DNA of 64,000 nucleotides, from NCBI GenBank assembly GCA_017522225.1, contig JAFWZR010000033.1, forward strand, positions 1 to 64,000, in the 5' to 3' direction. This stretch comes from Clostridia bacterium (GTDB lineage: Bacteria; Bacillota; Clostridia; Oscillospirales; Acutalibacteraceae). The notes beneath the pieces were generated by a model. The model did no database searches, was not told the origin of the DNA, and was given only the letters and a program-made list of their open reading frames with translations. The position numbers and the translations under genes are program-made. Positions 26,122-34,585 of this stretch are shown here, piece after piece (position 1 is the stretch's first letter; the number at the start of each line of letters is the position of its first letter).

Positions 26122-26208
26122 TATCGTCACCACCGTAAAGGTTATATAATAAGTCGCGTTCATTATACTTCAATATGCCGAAAAATACAACGGCTCTGCA
26201 TATATCTA

Positions 26209-26237
26209 TTTACTAAACCCAAAAAATGTGCTAAAAT
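26209..26237 (+). promoter_or_regulatory. SigA-type promoter of the GH43-like gene
   Basis: TTTACT and TAAAAT are separated by 17 bp, 17 bp before ATG 26255. Confidence 0.6.
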
Positions 26238-26254
26238 TTCCGTGAGGTGATTAT

Positions 26255-27295
26255 ATGACATGGTTATCTTTTTCGCGTTTACTTATGGCAATTCTTATGA
26301 TGCCGTACTATCTTTTTAATTATGCTTTTAACGATTACGCCTACCCCGCTTACAGTACAGATGGTGCTTACCTTTTCTGCTACTTTGTGGGTAATGAAAT
26401 CAGTGAACAGACGTTGCATTTTGCTGTCAGCACAGACGGGTATAACTTTAAAGCACTCAACAACAACGAGGCTGTTATCACACAGACTCTCGGCACAAAA
26501 TGTGTGCGTGACCCGTATATCTTAAAGGGTGTTGACGAGAACGGCAAGGACTGTTATTTTATCATCGCAACGGATATGGATGCGGGTCTCGGCTGGCTTT
26601 CAAATCACAGCCTTATCACATGGAAATCGTACGACCTTGTAAACTGGATTGACGAAACCGTAATTGACATCCGTCAGTTTGAGGGCTTTGAAACCACAAA
26701 CAGAGCGTGGGCGCCGCAGGCAATATGGGATGCAGACAAGGGTATGTACATGGTCTACTGGGCAAACTCCACTGAGGAGAATGACTGTGCAGGACATTAC
26801 TATGCTTACACAAAGGACTTCAAGACCTTTGAGACACAGCCCGAAGTTCTTTTCGGCAGATGGAACGAGTATGTTCCCGAGCGTGATGAGGTTATGAACA
26901 TCCAGTGCATCGACGGTGACATAATCTATAACGAAAAGGACGGCTATTACTATCTGTATTTCAAAGAGGATCTGACACAGAAAATTGCGTATGTACGCTC
27001 AAAAAATCTGACGGGACCGTACAACACTGACTATACAATCTGTTCACTCAACTGGTTCGGTGTTGAAGGCAGCTCGATGTACCGCATTTCGGGTACGGAT
27101 GCGTGGATTATGATTATGGACGAGTACGGCAACGGAACATTCTTTACGCAGATGACAAGAGATTTTGAAACCTTCCGTCAGGTACAGCGTTCGACAATGG
27201 GAATTGACCACCTCAAGCCACGCCACGGCTCTGTGGTACATATAACAGAAGAGGAATACCAAAGAATGGTTGAGCATTACGGTGTTCAGGAATAA
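26255..27295 (+). CDS. GH43-like five-bladed beta-propeller glycosidase
   Basis: The 346-residue protein has the GH43 pattern: CVRDPYILKG (blade 2, acidic residue), NRAWAPQAIWDADKGMYMVY, a central DGDIIYNEKDGYYYLYF, and VEGSSMYRISGTDAW with a Glu in the position of the family's general acid. It ends HGSVVHITEEEYQRM, common in bacterial members. Family enzymes remove arabinose, xylose or galactose. The N-terminus (LLMAILMMPYYLFNYAF) is a hydrophobic, aromatic segment without a lipobox that may be a signal or membrane-attachment helix, as in the GH36 protein. Confidence 0.82.
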   Translation: MTWLSFSRLLMAILMMPYYLFNYAFNDYAYPAYSTDGAYLFCYFVGNEISEQTLHFAVSTDGYNFKALNNNEAVITQTLGTKCVRDPYILKGVDENGKDCYFIIATDMDAGLGWLSNHSLITWKSYDLVNWIDETVIDIRQFEGFETTNRAWAPQAIWDADKGMYMVYWANSTEENDCAGHYYAYTKDFKTFETQPEVLFGRWNEYVPERDEVMNIQCIDGDIIYNEKDGYYYLYFKEDLTQKIAYVRSKNLTGPYNTDYTICSLNWFGVEGSSMYRISGTDAWIMIMDEYGNGTFFTQMTRDFETFRQVQRSTMGIDHLKPRHGSVVHITEEEYQRMVEHYGVQE

Positions 27296-27324
27296 CTTCA
27301 GAATCAGTTAATCAGAATATAAAA

Positions 27325-27361
27325 AAATCCCCGAAAAAGAGTGAATCTTTTTCGGGGATTT
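27325..27361 (+). terminator. Two-way terminator between the GH43 and carrier protein genes
   Basis: AAATCCCCGAAAAAG pairs with CTTTTTCGGGGATTT, symmetrical between converging genes. Confidence 0.9.
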
Positions 27362-27380
27362 GTATTTTGTAAAAGTGAAT

Positions 27381-27608
27381 TCATTCGCAGAGTGATGCGA
27401 TGTAGTCTGCCATTTCGCCGACAGTTTTATTGTTAAGAAAATCAACTGCCTTAAGCTCAACACCAAATTCATTTTTGATGTCGTTTACCATACACATTGT
27501 ATCAAACGAACTCATGCCGAGATCAAGCTTAAAATTGTCTTCAGCCTTGATTTCGTCAACTTCCACGTAGTTTTCAAGGATTTGAACAAGTCTTTCGAAT
27601 GTTTGCAT
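27381..27608 (-). CDS. Acyl/peptidyl carrier protein
   Basis: The 75-residue protein has the carrier protein fold, with the phosphopantetheine attachment site LDLGMSSFDTM. Ser34 is the probable modified residue, with Ser in place of the usual preceding Asp. The third helix has FLNNKTVGEMADYI. It is the last gene of the ligase/condensation/carrier operon. Its ATG lies 97 bases inside the 3' end of the condensation gene in another frame, and a TAA lies three codons upstream in its own frame, so it is a separate protein. It would carry the acyl or aminoacyl group activated by the ligase. No phosphopantetheinyl transferase lies in the window. Confidence 0.88.
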   Translation of the reverse strand: MQTFERLVQILENYVEVDEIKAEDNFKLDLGMSSFDTMCMVNDIKNEFGVELKAVDFLNNKTVGEMADYIASLCE

Positions 27609-29056
27609 TCCGGTTTACCGTTCCTTTCCGCATCTGTCAATGCAATTTTGTTAAGTATCTCACCGACTGTTATATCGGGATTTTCTGCACCGATAATAAG
27701 CGTATCGGCAATTTTACTGTAAAGAATACGAAGGTCATATTCTGCCTCAGGCTCCTGTCTGTATTCAAAGACAAAATCGAGACCTTCATCAACTGAGCGG
27801 TGCTTGACCGTTACATAAAGCGGAATCATTGTTGCACCGTTGTTGTACCAGATGCTTCTGACTGAGTTTTCCATTTCCTCGTTGATGCTCTTGATACGCA
27901 TAAGAGGCTGATAAGAAAGGCCGAAGCTGTCGTAGGTTGAGTCAAATTTAGCGTCATCAGGCATAGACTTGTGTCTTTCCTTAAGAGTTTCGAGGAAGGC
28001 AAGGCTGGAATGCTGATACATCTCGTTCTGAACCTCAGAAATCTTTCCGATTGCCTCGCAGAAGGTTTCCTCAGGCTTGATGATACTTCTCATCGGGAGG
28101 AAGTTGATTCTGAGTCCGCCCGACTTTTTCTCCGCAAGAGTACCGCGGCGGTTGATAATCATCTTAAAGGAAACATCCTCCTGATTATCGTTAAAGCAGG
28201 AAAGACCCGTACGAACGCCCATTGAAATAAGAGAGAAAATCGAAAGATTACGCTCAGCACAAAGATCCATAATCTTTTTGCTGTCCTCCGCACTCATGCT
28301 GAATGTCATAATATTTGCATCGGGCAGACCTGAATGAATATCTGCAAAGCGGTGCTCGGGATGCTTGATCTGCTGAATTTTAAGTCTGTTCTCAATCATA
28401 TAGTCCGTAAAAATCGGCTCAGTTGACTTTGCAAGAGAATCAAACCAATACTGCTTATCAATCGTATGCTGCTCGGAGCCGATATAATTAAGCTCTGCTT
28501 CGAGTGCGGGAATGTACGGACGCATCGGCTTCGGATACGGTGTACCCTGAGTCTTATGAAGATAGATCTCCATAATATCGTTGATAAAGATTTTGAGCGA
28601 ATATGCATCCATTGCAAGGTGCTGGATACGCATAAAAATACCCTTGTAGCCCTCTGCAAAATGAATGATTGCAATTCTGTGAAGCTCACAGTTGAACATC
28701 GGGATATTTGTGCGTGAAAAAGCGGTAAGCTTTTCCTCTGCCTGATCGACAGTCATATTCGTATAATCCCACTCTTCAACCCTGAGCTCGCTCTTTTCGG
28801 TAACATACTGATGAAGCTGAAGCTTTTTGCCCATTACAAAGCGAAGTCGCATTGTATCACAGCGCTCAATCGCCTCGTAAATTGCTTCCTTCATCACATC
28901 AACATCAAGCTCACCCTTCCAGTAATAACCGCAGCCGATATTGTTAACCGGATAGCCTGAGCCGTACTTAAGGGACATAAGGTACATCATTTGCTGGGAA
29001 CTTGAGATCGGATATGCCTTGACTTTTTCGCCATTAGGTAAAACCTTTTCAATCAT
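27512..29056 (-). CDS. Free-standing condensation-domain protein (NRPS-like)
   Basis: The 514-residue protein is an NRPS condensation (C) domain. It starts with the typical YPISSSQQMMYLMSLKYG. Its active-site motif reads QHLAMDA (145-151): His146 and Asp150 of HHxxxDG are kept, while the first His is Gln and the Gly is Ala. A later part has FDSTYDSFGLSYQPL. C domains join an acyl or aminoacyl thioester to an amine. Starter-type C domains acylate peptides, which would suit an acyl ligase and carrier. The start overlaps the ligase stop (ATGA). The last 33 or so residues are read from DNA that also encodes the carrier protein, so the natural C-terminus is odd. Confidence 0.85.
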   Translation of the reverse strand: MIEKVLPNGEKVKAYPISSSQQMMYLMSLKYGSGYPVNNIGCGYYWKGELDVDVMKEAIYEAIERCDTMRLRFVMGKKLQLHQYVTEKSELRVEEWDYTNMTVDQAEEKLTAFSRTNIPMFNCELHRIAIIHFAEGYKGIFMRIQHLAMDAYSLKIFINDIMEIYLHKTQGTPYPKPMRPYIPALEAELNYIGSEQHTIDKQYWFDSLAKSTEPIFTDYMIENRLKIQQIKHPEHRFADIHSGLPDANIMTFSMSAEDSKKIMDLCAERNLSIFSLISMGVRTGLSCFNDNQEDVSFKMIINRRGTLAEKKSGGLRINFLPMRSIIKPEETFCEAIGKISEVQNEMYQHSSLAFLETLKERHKSMPDDAKFDSTYDSFGLSYQPLMRIKSINEEMENSVRSIWYNNGATMIPLYVTVKHRSVDEGLDFVFEYRQEPEAEYDLRILYSKIADTLIIGAENPDITVGEILNKIALTDAERNGKPECKHSKDLFKSLKTTWKLTKSRLKTILSLISA

Positions 29057-30603
29057 CTTTTTTCCTCCTCAGTAAAGTGGAACCGTGCTCTTTTGATCTT
29101 GCCTGTTGAAGTTCTTTCAAAGGGCTTTTCTCTTATACGGAACAAGTGAATCTGTCTGTCCGTGTTAAGTGTAGCATTGACTCTGTCAACGATCTTTGCA
29201 ATTTCTTCTTCAATTTCCAGACCTGCAGAAAGCTGTTCATCGGGATAAATTTCAGCAATGATGCTGTCCTTTTCGCCGTAAACAATAACCTCCTTGACAA
29301 GTCCGTCGTCAACAAATTTATTTTCAATTTCTTCGGGAGAAATATTTTCTCCGTTGGAAAGAATTATCAGATTTTTCTTTCTGCCCACGAGGTAGATATG
29401 ATTATTTTCAGTATAACCGAGGTCGCCCGTATGAAGATATCCGTCCTCGGTAAAGGCTTCAGCTGTGCGTTCAGGCTTTTTGTAGTATCCGAGCATAACT
29501 GACGGACCCTTGACCTGAATCTCACTGTCAACAACTCTGACATCGTCGACTCCGTGAAGCACACCGTTGGAATATTTGTTTTCAGCTGAGAAATCAGATG
29601 TTGTGATACGCGGACTGCACTCACTCATTCCGTATCCCTGACGGGCAACGATACCGTACTTTTCAAACTCGTCAATGAGAGCACCGCTCAGAAAGGCACT
29701 GCCTGCAATCAGACGGGTAAGCTTTTTACCGACAACAAGGTCAGCAACCTGCCGCGGTAACAAATCGGGATTTCTTCTTTCTGCAATTTTGATTTTAGTA
29801 AGAATTGACTTGCAAAGCAAGGGAACAATTCTTGTAACGGTCGGTTCAAATGCAAGAAAATTCTTGTAAAGATTAATCAGTGAACCGTTGAGGCACACAG
29901 TGCTTCCGTCATAAAGGTTTTTAAGCACGTCACACGCATAGCAGAAAACATGATGCATCGGAAGCAGTGACAGGTTAACCTCGTCATCTCTTGATTTATA
30001 TGTGTCATAACAGGAGTTGGAGGTAAGGTTGGAGTTTGAAAGCATAACGCCCTTTCTCTCTCCTGTTGTGCCTGATGTATAAATGATAAGCGCACATGAA
30101 TGCGGATCAATTTCCACATCCGAGAGTGATGCGTATTCCGAATCTGATGAATACTTTTTGAAAACATCATCAAACCAGTGCCAGTCGCCAAGAGAAACAA
30201 TCTGTCTTAAGCCCTTATAGCGTTCACTTATCTGCTTTGCTTTTTCGCTGAATTCCTCTTCGCAGAAGAGCATTTCGATATCAGCATCGTCAAAGAGATT
30301 GCAAGCCTCATCCACGCTGATGTCGGGAGCAAACGGAACAACGACATTACCGCTGCATATCATACCTGTAAGACAGGCAATGTATTCATAGTTTGTATTG
30401 CCGATAAAGGCGATGTGCATTTTTTCCTTTTCAATTGTCTTTATGTATCTGCTGACAGCATAACAATCTTCCCTGAATTCAACAAAGGATTTAGCACACA
30501 TTTCATCCCCGCGGAAGAAACGGCAAAAATCCTTGTCGCCGTACTTTTCAGCAGCAAAATCCACCAATGATTTAATTGTTGAAATCTGATTACCCATAAT
30601 CAT
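29053..30603 (-). CDS. Adenylate-forming acyl/amino acid ligase (AMP-binding)
   Basis: The 516-residue ANL-superfamily enzyme has the P-loop IIYTSGTTGERKGVMLS, a GYGMSECSP motif, YLHTGDLGY with the ribose-binding Asp, and the C-terminal STGKIKR with the catalytic lysine. It activates a carboxylic acid as an adenylate and could load it on the carrier protein encoded two genes downstream. It looks more like a fatty acyl ligase than an NRPS A domain, but the substrate cannot be read. ATG 30603 or 30597 follows GGAG. It has its own promoter at 30665-30692, and the condensation gene starts in its stop codon. Confidence 0.88.
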   Translation of the reverse strand: MIMGNQISTIKSLVDFAAEKYGDKDFCRFFRGDEMCAKSFVEFREDCYAVSRYIKTIEKEKMHIAFIGNTNYEYIACLTGMICSGNVVVPFAPDISVDEACNLFDDADIEMLFCEEEFSEKAKQISERYKGLRQIVSLGDWHWFDDVFKKYSSDSEYASLSDVEIDPHSCALIIYTSGTTGERKGVMLSNSNLTSNSCYDTYKSRDDEVNLSLLPMHHVFCYACDVLKNLYDGSTVCLNGSLINLYKNFLAFEPTVTRIVPLLCKSILTKIKIAERRNPDLLPRQVADLVVGKKLTRLIAGSAFLSGALIDEFEKYGIVARQGYGMSECSPRITTSDFSAENKYSNGVLHGVDDVRVVDSEIQVKGPSVMLGYYKKPERTAEAFTEDGYLHTGDLGYTENNHIYLVGRKKNLIILSNGENISPEEIENKFVDDGLVKEVIVYGEKDSIIAEIYPDEQLSAGLEIEEEIAKIVDRVNATLNTDRQIHLFRIREKPFERTSTGKIKRARFHFTEEEKR

Positions 30604-30664
30604 ATTTCTCCGTTTCGTATACTTTTTATTTTTGCATACATTTCCCATTTAAACATACTTACTA

Positions 30665-30692
30665 ATTATACATGAATTTTAAGACATTTCAA
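30665..30692 (-). promoter_or_regulatory. SigA-type promoter of the ligase/condensation/carrier operon
   Basis: On the minus strand TTGAAA and a perfect TATAAT are separated by 16 bp. An upstream TTGACA is 28 bp from the -10 box, which is too far. Confidence 0.7.
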
Positions 30693-30703
30693 ATGCATTG
30701 TCA

Positions 30704-30740
30704 AGAACAAAAAACCGACAATGTGTTGCACATCGTCGGT
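30704..30740 (-). terminator. Terminator of the ABC exporter pair
   Basis: ACCGACAATGTG pairs with CACATCGTCGGT, followed on the minus strand by TTTTTTGTTC. It separates the exporter genes from the ligase operon. Confidence 0.85.
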
Positions 30741-30753
30741 TTCAGAAATAAAA

Positions 30754-32553
30754 TCAGGTGTTTTCTGCGTATTTTTCTGCCTGCAAACGGAACATATACG
30801 CGTATTTTCCGTCTTTTTTCATAAGCTCATCGTGACTGCCCGTCTCGATTATTCTGCCGTTTTCAAGCATAAGAATTCTGTCGGCATGGCGGGTAGTTGA
30901 TAATCTGTGAGAAATAAACACAACCGTTTTGTCTGCACATTCGTGACTTATCGCCTTGTTCAGCTCATACTCCGATACAGGGTCAAGGTTTGCTGACGGC
31001 TCATCAAGAATGATATACGGACAATTTTTATAAAAGGCTCTTGCAATTGCAATCTTCTGCTGCTCACCGCCCGACAGCATCAGTCCTTCATCATCAAATT
31101 CACGCAGAAGAACAGTATGCACACCGTTGGGCAATTCTTTGTCAAAGCCTGCTTTTCTGAGTGCATCCAGAACTCGTTGCTCGTCAAAATCCTTTTCGAG
31201 TGCAACATTTTCGCCTACAGTTGCACCGAAAATCTGAAAATCCTGAAATACTGCAGAAAATCTTGCACGGTGAGAGTCGACCGTAACATCACGGATATCC
31301 GTACCGCCGATTTTTATTGCACCGTCTGAAACATCGTAAAGACGCAGAAGCAGATTGGTAAGTGTGGTTTTTCCTGCTCCGTTGTATCCGACGAGGGCAA
31401 TTTTTTCACAAGGTCTGATTTCAAAGGAAATATCTCTGAGTGCATCGTCCTCACTTCCCGAATAGGAAAAAGAAAGATTTTCAACGGTGATTGTTTCGGG
31501 CTCTGAGCATTGAGCTTCAATTTTACCGTCATTCACCTTTGATTCCTCCGACAGGAATACACGGCACTTTTCAATCATACCTGAGCGTTCGGTAAACTGT
31601 CTGACACCGTAAACAGTCAGATAAAGCACTCCGCTGCCTATCTGTACTGCTCCGTTGAAGGTTGCGACGAAGTCACCCGCAGTCAATTCGCCCGTAACAA
31701 TTGTTTTGTATCCGATATACAGAGTAAGCACAACCATAAATCCGATAACCTGAATGACGGATTCCTGAACGAAGAATATCTTGTCGATTTTCTTTACAAA
31801 TTTATTCTGTGTGCAGACAATATCATCTGCGCTCTCCTTGAATCTTCTGTCAAGCAACGGAAACAGTCCGCCCGTACGGATTTCACCTGCATAATCACGC
31901 AGATAGAAAAGCCGTGCAAAGTAGTCGCCCTTGCGGTGCTTTTCTGTAACAGCCTCACGGCGCTTGAGCATAAGGTTACCCGTGTATCTGCCAACAGGAA
32001 TAAAAATCACAACCGAAATAAGAACTATCAGCAGACAGACAGGATCAATCGTGAGAAGTACCGCGCTAATGGTTATGAACGATACGATTTCGTTTACGTA
32101 ATACTTAACGTTTGAGAGAATGTATTTGATGCTGTCGGCCGACATTTCGACCGCGAGGATGAAGTCGCTGTAATAGCTCGGGTCGTCGTACTTTGAAAGG
32201 TCAAGCTGTGCAGCCTTTTTGTAAAGCATTGAATTGAAGCCGAGGTCAAGTTTTTCACGCTCTCTGTGAGCAAAAAGCTCAAAGAAAAGCGATGTTCCTA
32301 TTTCGCTGAAAACAAGGATAAACAGGATTACAGCGATACCGATTATTACATTTTTGGTGTCACCGCCGTTTGTAACCTCGTCAATTATGTACTTAAGACC
32401 GACAACCGAAACAAGCTTACCCGGGAGTGAGCTTAAAAGAATCTGTGCAATTTCACCGATAACGAGCGACGGTGAGATTCTGAACATTATCCTCATCATA
32501 TAAAGGATGTTGGATAACATACTGTGCTTTGTACTGTCTTTACTCTTTTTCAT
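30754..32553 (-). CDS. ABC exporter half-transporter (permease plus ATPase), second
   Basis: The 599-residue protein has about six membrane segments to residue 330, then an ATPase domain with Walker A GYNGAGKTTLTNLLL, the signature LSGGEQQK and Walker B YIILDEPSANLDP, and ends with the usual switch-His ISHRLSTTRHADRI. It has no N-terminal C39 peptidase domain. Its ATG shares one base with the stop of the first exporter gene (TGATG), so the two are translationally coupled and probably form a heterodimer. Type IV exporters of this kind move lipids, drugs or peptides. Confidence 0.9.
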   Translation of the reverse strand: MKKSKDSTKHSMLSNILYMMRIMFRISPSLVIGEIAQILLSSLPGKLVSVVGLKYIIDEVTNGGDTKNVIIGIAVILFILVFSEIGTSLFFELFAHREREKLDLGFNSMLYKKAAQLDLSKYDDPSYYSDFILAVEMSADSIKYILSNVKYYVNEIVSFITISAVLLTIDPVCLLIVLISVVIFIPVGRYTGNLMLKRREAVTEKHRKGDYFARLFYLRDYAGEIRTGGLFPLLDRRFKESADDIVCTQNKFVKKIDKIFFVQESVIQVIGFMVVLTLYIGYKTIVTGELTAGDFVATFNGAVQIGSGVLYLTVYGVRQFTERSGMIEKCRVFLSEESKVNDGKIEAQCSEPETITVENLSFSYSGSEDDALRDISFEIRPCEKIALVGYNGAGKTTLTNLLLRLYDVSDGAIKIGGTDIRDVTVDSHRARFSAVFQDFQIFGATVGENVALEKDFDEQRVLDALRKAGFDKELPNGVHTVLLREFDDEGLMLSGGEQQKIAIARAFYKNCPYIILDEPSANLDPVSEYELNKAISHECADKTVVFISHRLSTTRHADRILMLENGRIIETGSHDELMKKDGKYAYMFRLQAEKYAENT

Positions 32554-34286
32554 CAGTCAATCACACTCCCCTCTCCGGATTTGTAGCTCGACGCCTGAAG
32601 TGTGAACATATCTGCATAGATACCCTCATTTTGCATCAGCTCATCGTGCGTTCCGCTCTCTGCAACCGTACCGCCGTCAAAGACATATATTTTATCTGAG
32701 AGAACGGCACTCGAAAGTCTATGTGAAATATAGATAACAGTTTTTTCTTCAGTCGCAGCAATAAGACTTTCATACATCTTATATTCTGCAATCGGGTCAA
32801 GTGCGCTTGATGGCTCATCAAGAATTGCAAGGTCAAATGCACGCGCAAACATTCTTGCCGCAGCAATTTTCTGCTGTTCACCGCCTGAAAGTCCCGTACC
32901 TTTTTCGTCAAATTCTCTTGTGAGGACAGTTCTTTCTTTTTCGGGCAAGGCATCGACACAGGCATAAGCACCGCTGTTTTTAAGCGCCTGTACAACCTTA
33001 TCATTATCTGAAGCATCTTCAACCTCTCTGCAGAGAACATTTTCACCGACACTCAGTGCAAACACCTTGTAGTCCTGAAAAACCGTTGCCAGTCTGTTGC
33101 GTAGGGAACTGACGCTGTACTGCCTGATATCGACCCCGTTATAGAGAATTTCACCCTCATCAGGATCATAAAACCTGAGCAGAAGCTTGACAAATGTAGT
33201 TTTTCCCGCACCGTTTTTGCCTACAACAGCAACCGTTTCGCCCTTATCAATTCTGAGATTAACACTGACAAGTGAAGGTTCCTTTGCTGACGGATAAGTG
33301 AATGAAACATTACGGAATTCAAGCGTTTCAAGCTCATCTGCCTCTTTGTCGCCGCCTGTTACGGTTGATTGATATTCAAAGAATTCACGCAGATTACCGA
33401 AGTATTTTGCCTCTTTTCTGATAGCGCCGATTGCTTCGCCAAGGTCGTTAAAAACATCCTTTAAGTTACTCATAGCCGTCATAATTACAGAGAAATCCGA
33501 CAGCGGAAGATTGCGCTTGACGGCAAATCTGAAGGTTGCGTAAAGATAAGTCAGCACAACAGGAAGTGAAGTGCCGAAAATACCTGAAAGCACCTCAAAA
33601 AATGCCATTTTCCTGCCGTATTTCTTGATGATTTCGCGGTTCTTTGCAACGGCGTCCTTATAGCGTGTGTGCATTACGTTGAAGATACCCGATGTACGCA
33701 TATCCTTTGCAAAATCACGCAGAAAAACCGTGCGCTTTACGTAGGCTTTAGAGCGTTTGTGAGGTGTCATCTGCTTATCCTTTTCGACCTCAACCTTGCC
33801 CTTTACCGATTCGATGATAACAACAAAAATCATAGACAGCAGAATAAGAAGAATCTTTGCATCAATCGAAATAACATAACCGATAAGGAAAACTCCTGTT
33901 GTTCCGCCTGAAATTATCATAGCAAAAAAGTAACAGAAATCCATATAATGCGAATCGCTGATAATCTCGGTCGCACGCTGATACTTGTCGTAAAAATCAG
34001 GATTTTCATAGCACTGCATATCAACCTCAACGGCCTTTTTAAACACCTTGCGGTTAAGGTTTTTATAAAAAACCTTCATCTGCCGTGAGCATACGTAGTC
34101 GCCGAAGCAGTCCACTGCTTTTGACATCACACCTGCCACAGCAAACACTGCAACCATAATTGCAAACTGTCTGAAGCTGCCGCCGTTTTCTACAATATCG
34201 AGCAGTACCTTAAGGAACATAATCTCCTGAATGAAGCCCGTAAAAAACCAATATGCAATCATCGTCGCAACCTGTGAGACGAGCAT
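32553..34286 (-). CDS. ABC exporter half-transporter, first; N-terminus interrupted
   Basis: The readable frame of 577 residues starts at an ATG without a Shine-Dalgarno sequence, inside the first membrane segment region (MLVSQVATMIAYWFF). The ATPase domain is intact: GKNGAGKTTFVKLLLRF, LSGGEQQK, LAILDEPSSALDP and ISHRLSS. Upstream, in the same frame, lie a TAA codon (34301-34299) and 26 more codons with a GGAGG and an ATG at 34379. The original gene almost certainly began there. As read, the protein must restart internally, be read through, or be truncated and weakly made. A sequencing error is the simplest other reading. Confidence 0.8.
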   Translation of the reverse strand: MLVSQVATMIAYWFFTGFIQEIMFLKVLLDIVENGGSFRQFAIMVAVFAVAGVMSKAVDCFGDYVCSRQMKVFYKNLNRKVFKKAVEVDMQCYENPDFYDKYQRATEIISDSHYMDFCYFFAMIISGGTTGVFLIGYVISIDAKILLILLSMIFVVIIESVKGKVEVEKDKQMTPHKRSKAYVKRTVFLRDFAKDMRTSGIFNVMHTRYKDAVAKNREIIKKYGRKMAFFEVLSGIFGTSLPVVLTYLYATFRFAVKRNLPLSDFSVIMTAMSNLKDVFNDLGEAIGAIRKEAKYFGNLREFFEYQSTVTGGDKEADELETLEFRNVSFTYPSAKEPSLVSVNLRIDKGETVAVVGKNGAGKTTFVKLLLRFYDPDEGEILYNGVDIRQYSVSSLRNRLATVFQDYKVFALSVGENVLCREVEDASDNDKVVQALKNSGAYACVDALPEKERTVLTREFDEKGTGLSGGEQQKIAAARMFARAFDLAILDEPSSALDPIAEYKMYESLIAATEEKTVIYISHRLSSAVLSDKIYVFDGGTVAESGTHDELMQNEGIYADMFTLQASSYKSGEGSVID

Positions 34287-34379
34287 AAACGGTGCACATT
34301 ACGATATGATTTTAAACGCATAAAGGGTGTTTTTCAGGGTTTCAAAACGTTCCTTTTTCTTTTTTGTTTTTGGTTTCAT
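34287..34379 (-). pseudogene. Displaced N-terminal codons of the first ABC exporter
   Basis: ATG 34379 follows GGAGG and opens a Lys-rich N-terminus (MKPKTKKKKERFETLKNTLY) typical of cytoplasmic leaders of ABC exporters. It continues AFKIIS, then TAA, then CAPF in frame with the MLVSQV start of the transporter. One base change from TAT or TAC (Tyr) to TAA explains it. Confidence 0.75.
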
Positions 34380-34404
34380 TTTACCTCCCCTCCGGATGCT
34401 GCAG

Positions 34405-34481
34405 GTTTCTGCATAACGCAAAAACTCCCGGAACTCAACGTCCCGGGAGTATAGGAAAAACTATGCCTGTTATGCAGAAAC
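34405..34481 (-). promoter_or_regulatory. Long inverted repeat around the attenuator-like terminator
   Basis: GTTTCTGCATAAC (34405-34417) and GTTATGCAGAAAC (34469-34481) are perfect 13-bp inverse copies. They enclose the terminator hairpin at 34424-34450. In the minus-strand RNA the 5' arm is the end of the 21-codon peptide gene, including its stop codon, and the 3' arm lies about 25 nt before the exporter Shine-Dalgarno. Ribosomes finishing the peptide would block the outer stem, so peptide translation could control readthrough. Confidence 0.55.
34419..34450 (-). terminator. Terminator between the peptide gene and the ABC exporters
   Basis: ACTCCCGG (34424-34431) pairs with CCGGGAGT (34443-34450), followed on the minus strand by TTTTTGCG. 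Its place after a tiny gene and before the exporters suggests partial readthrough. Confidence 0.8.
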
Positions 34482-34535
34482 AGACACAACTGCCGGATAA
34501 ACGTTTGTGATTTTGTTTGAATTATATCTTGTCAT
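34470..34535 (-). CDS. 21-residue peptide, candidate exported or modified peptide
   Basis: A very short gene with a strong AAAGGAG Shine-Dalgarno nine bases before ATG. It follows a good promoter and precedes a terminator and two ABC exporter genes. The peptide begins MTRYNSNKIT and ends NVYPAVVSVSA. It has no Cys, is polar in front and has a small-residue, hydrophobic tail rich in Val, Ser and Ala. Position, RBS strength and the terminator right after it are typical of precursor genes for exported peptides. A leader peptide for attenuation is the main alternative, and both could be true. I know of no named family for it. Confidence 0.6.
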   Translation of the reverse strand: MTRYNSNKITNVYPAVVSVSA

Positions 34536-34585
34536 TATGTCTGTCTCCTTTCTTCAAAAATTTTTGCATTTTATAATGCTTCTAT

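Noticed and set aside
30754..34286. Lantibiotic-type peptide exporters
   Set aside because: Neither exporter has a C39 peptidase domain, and the small peptide lacks Cys and a double-Gly leader. Peptide export remains possible but is not of that known type.
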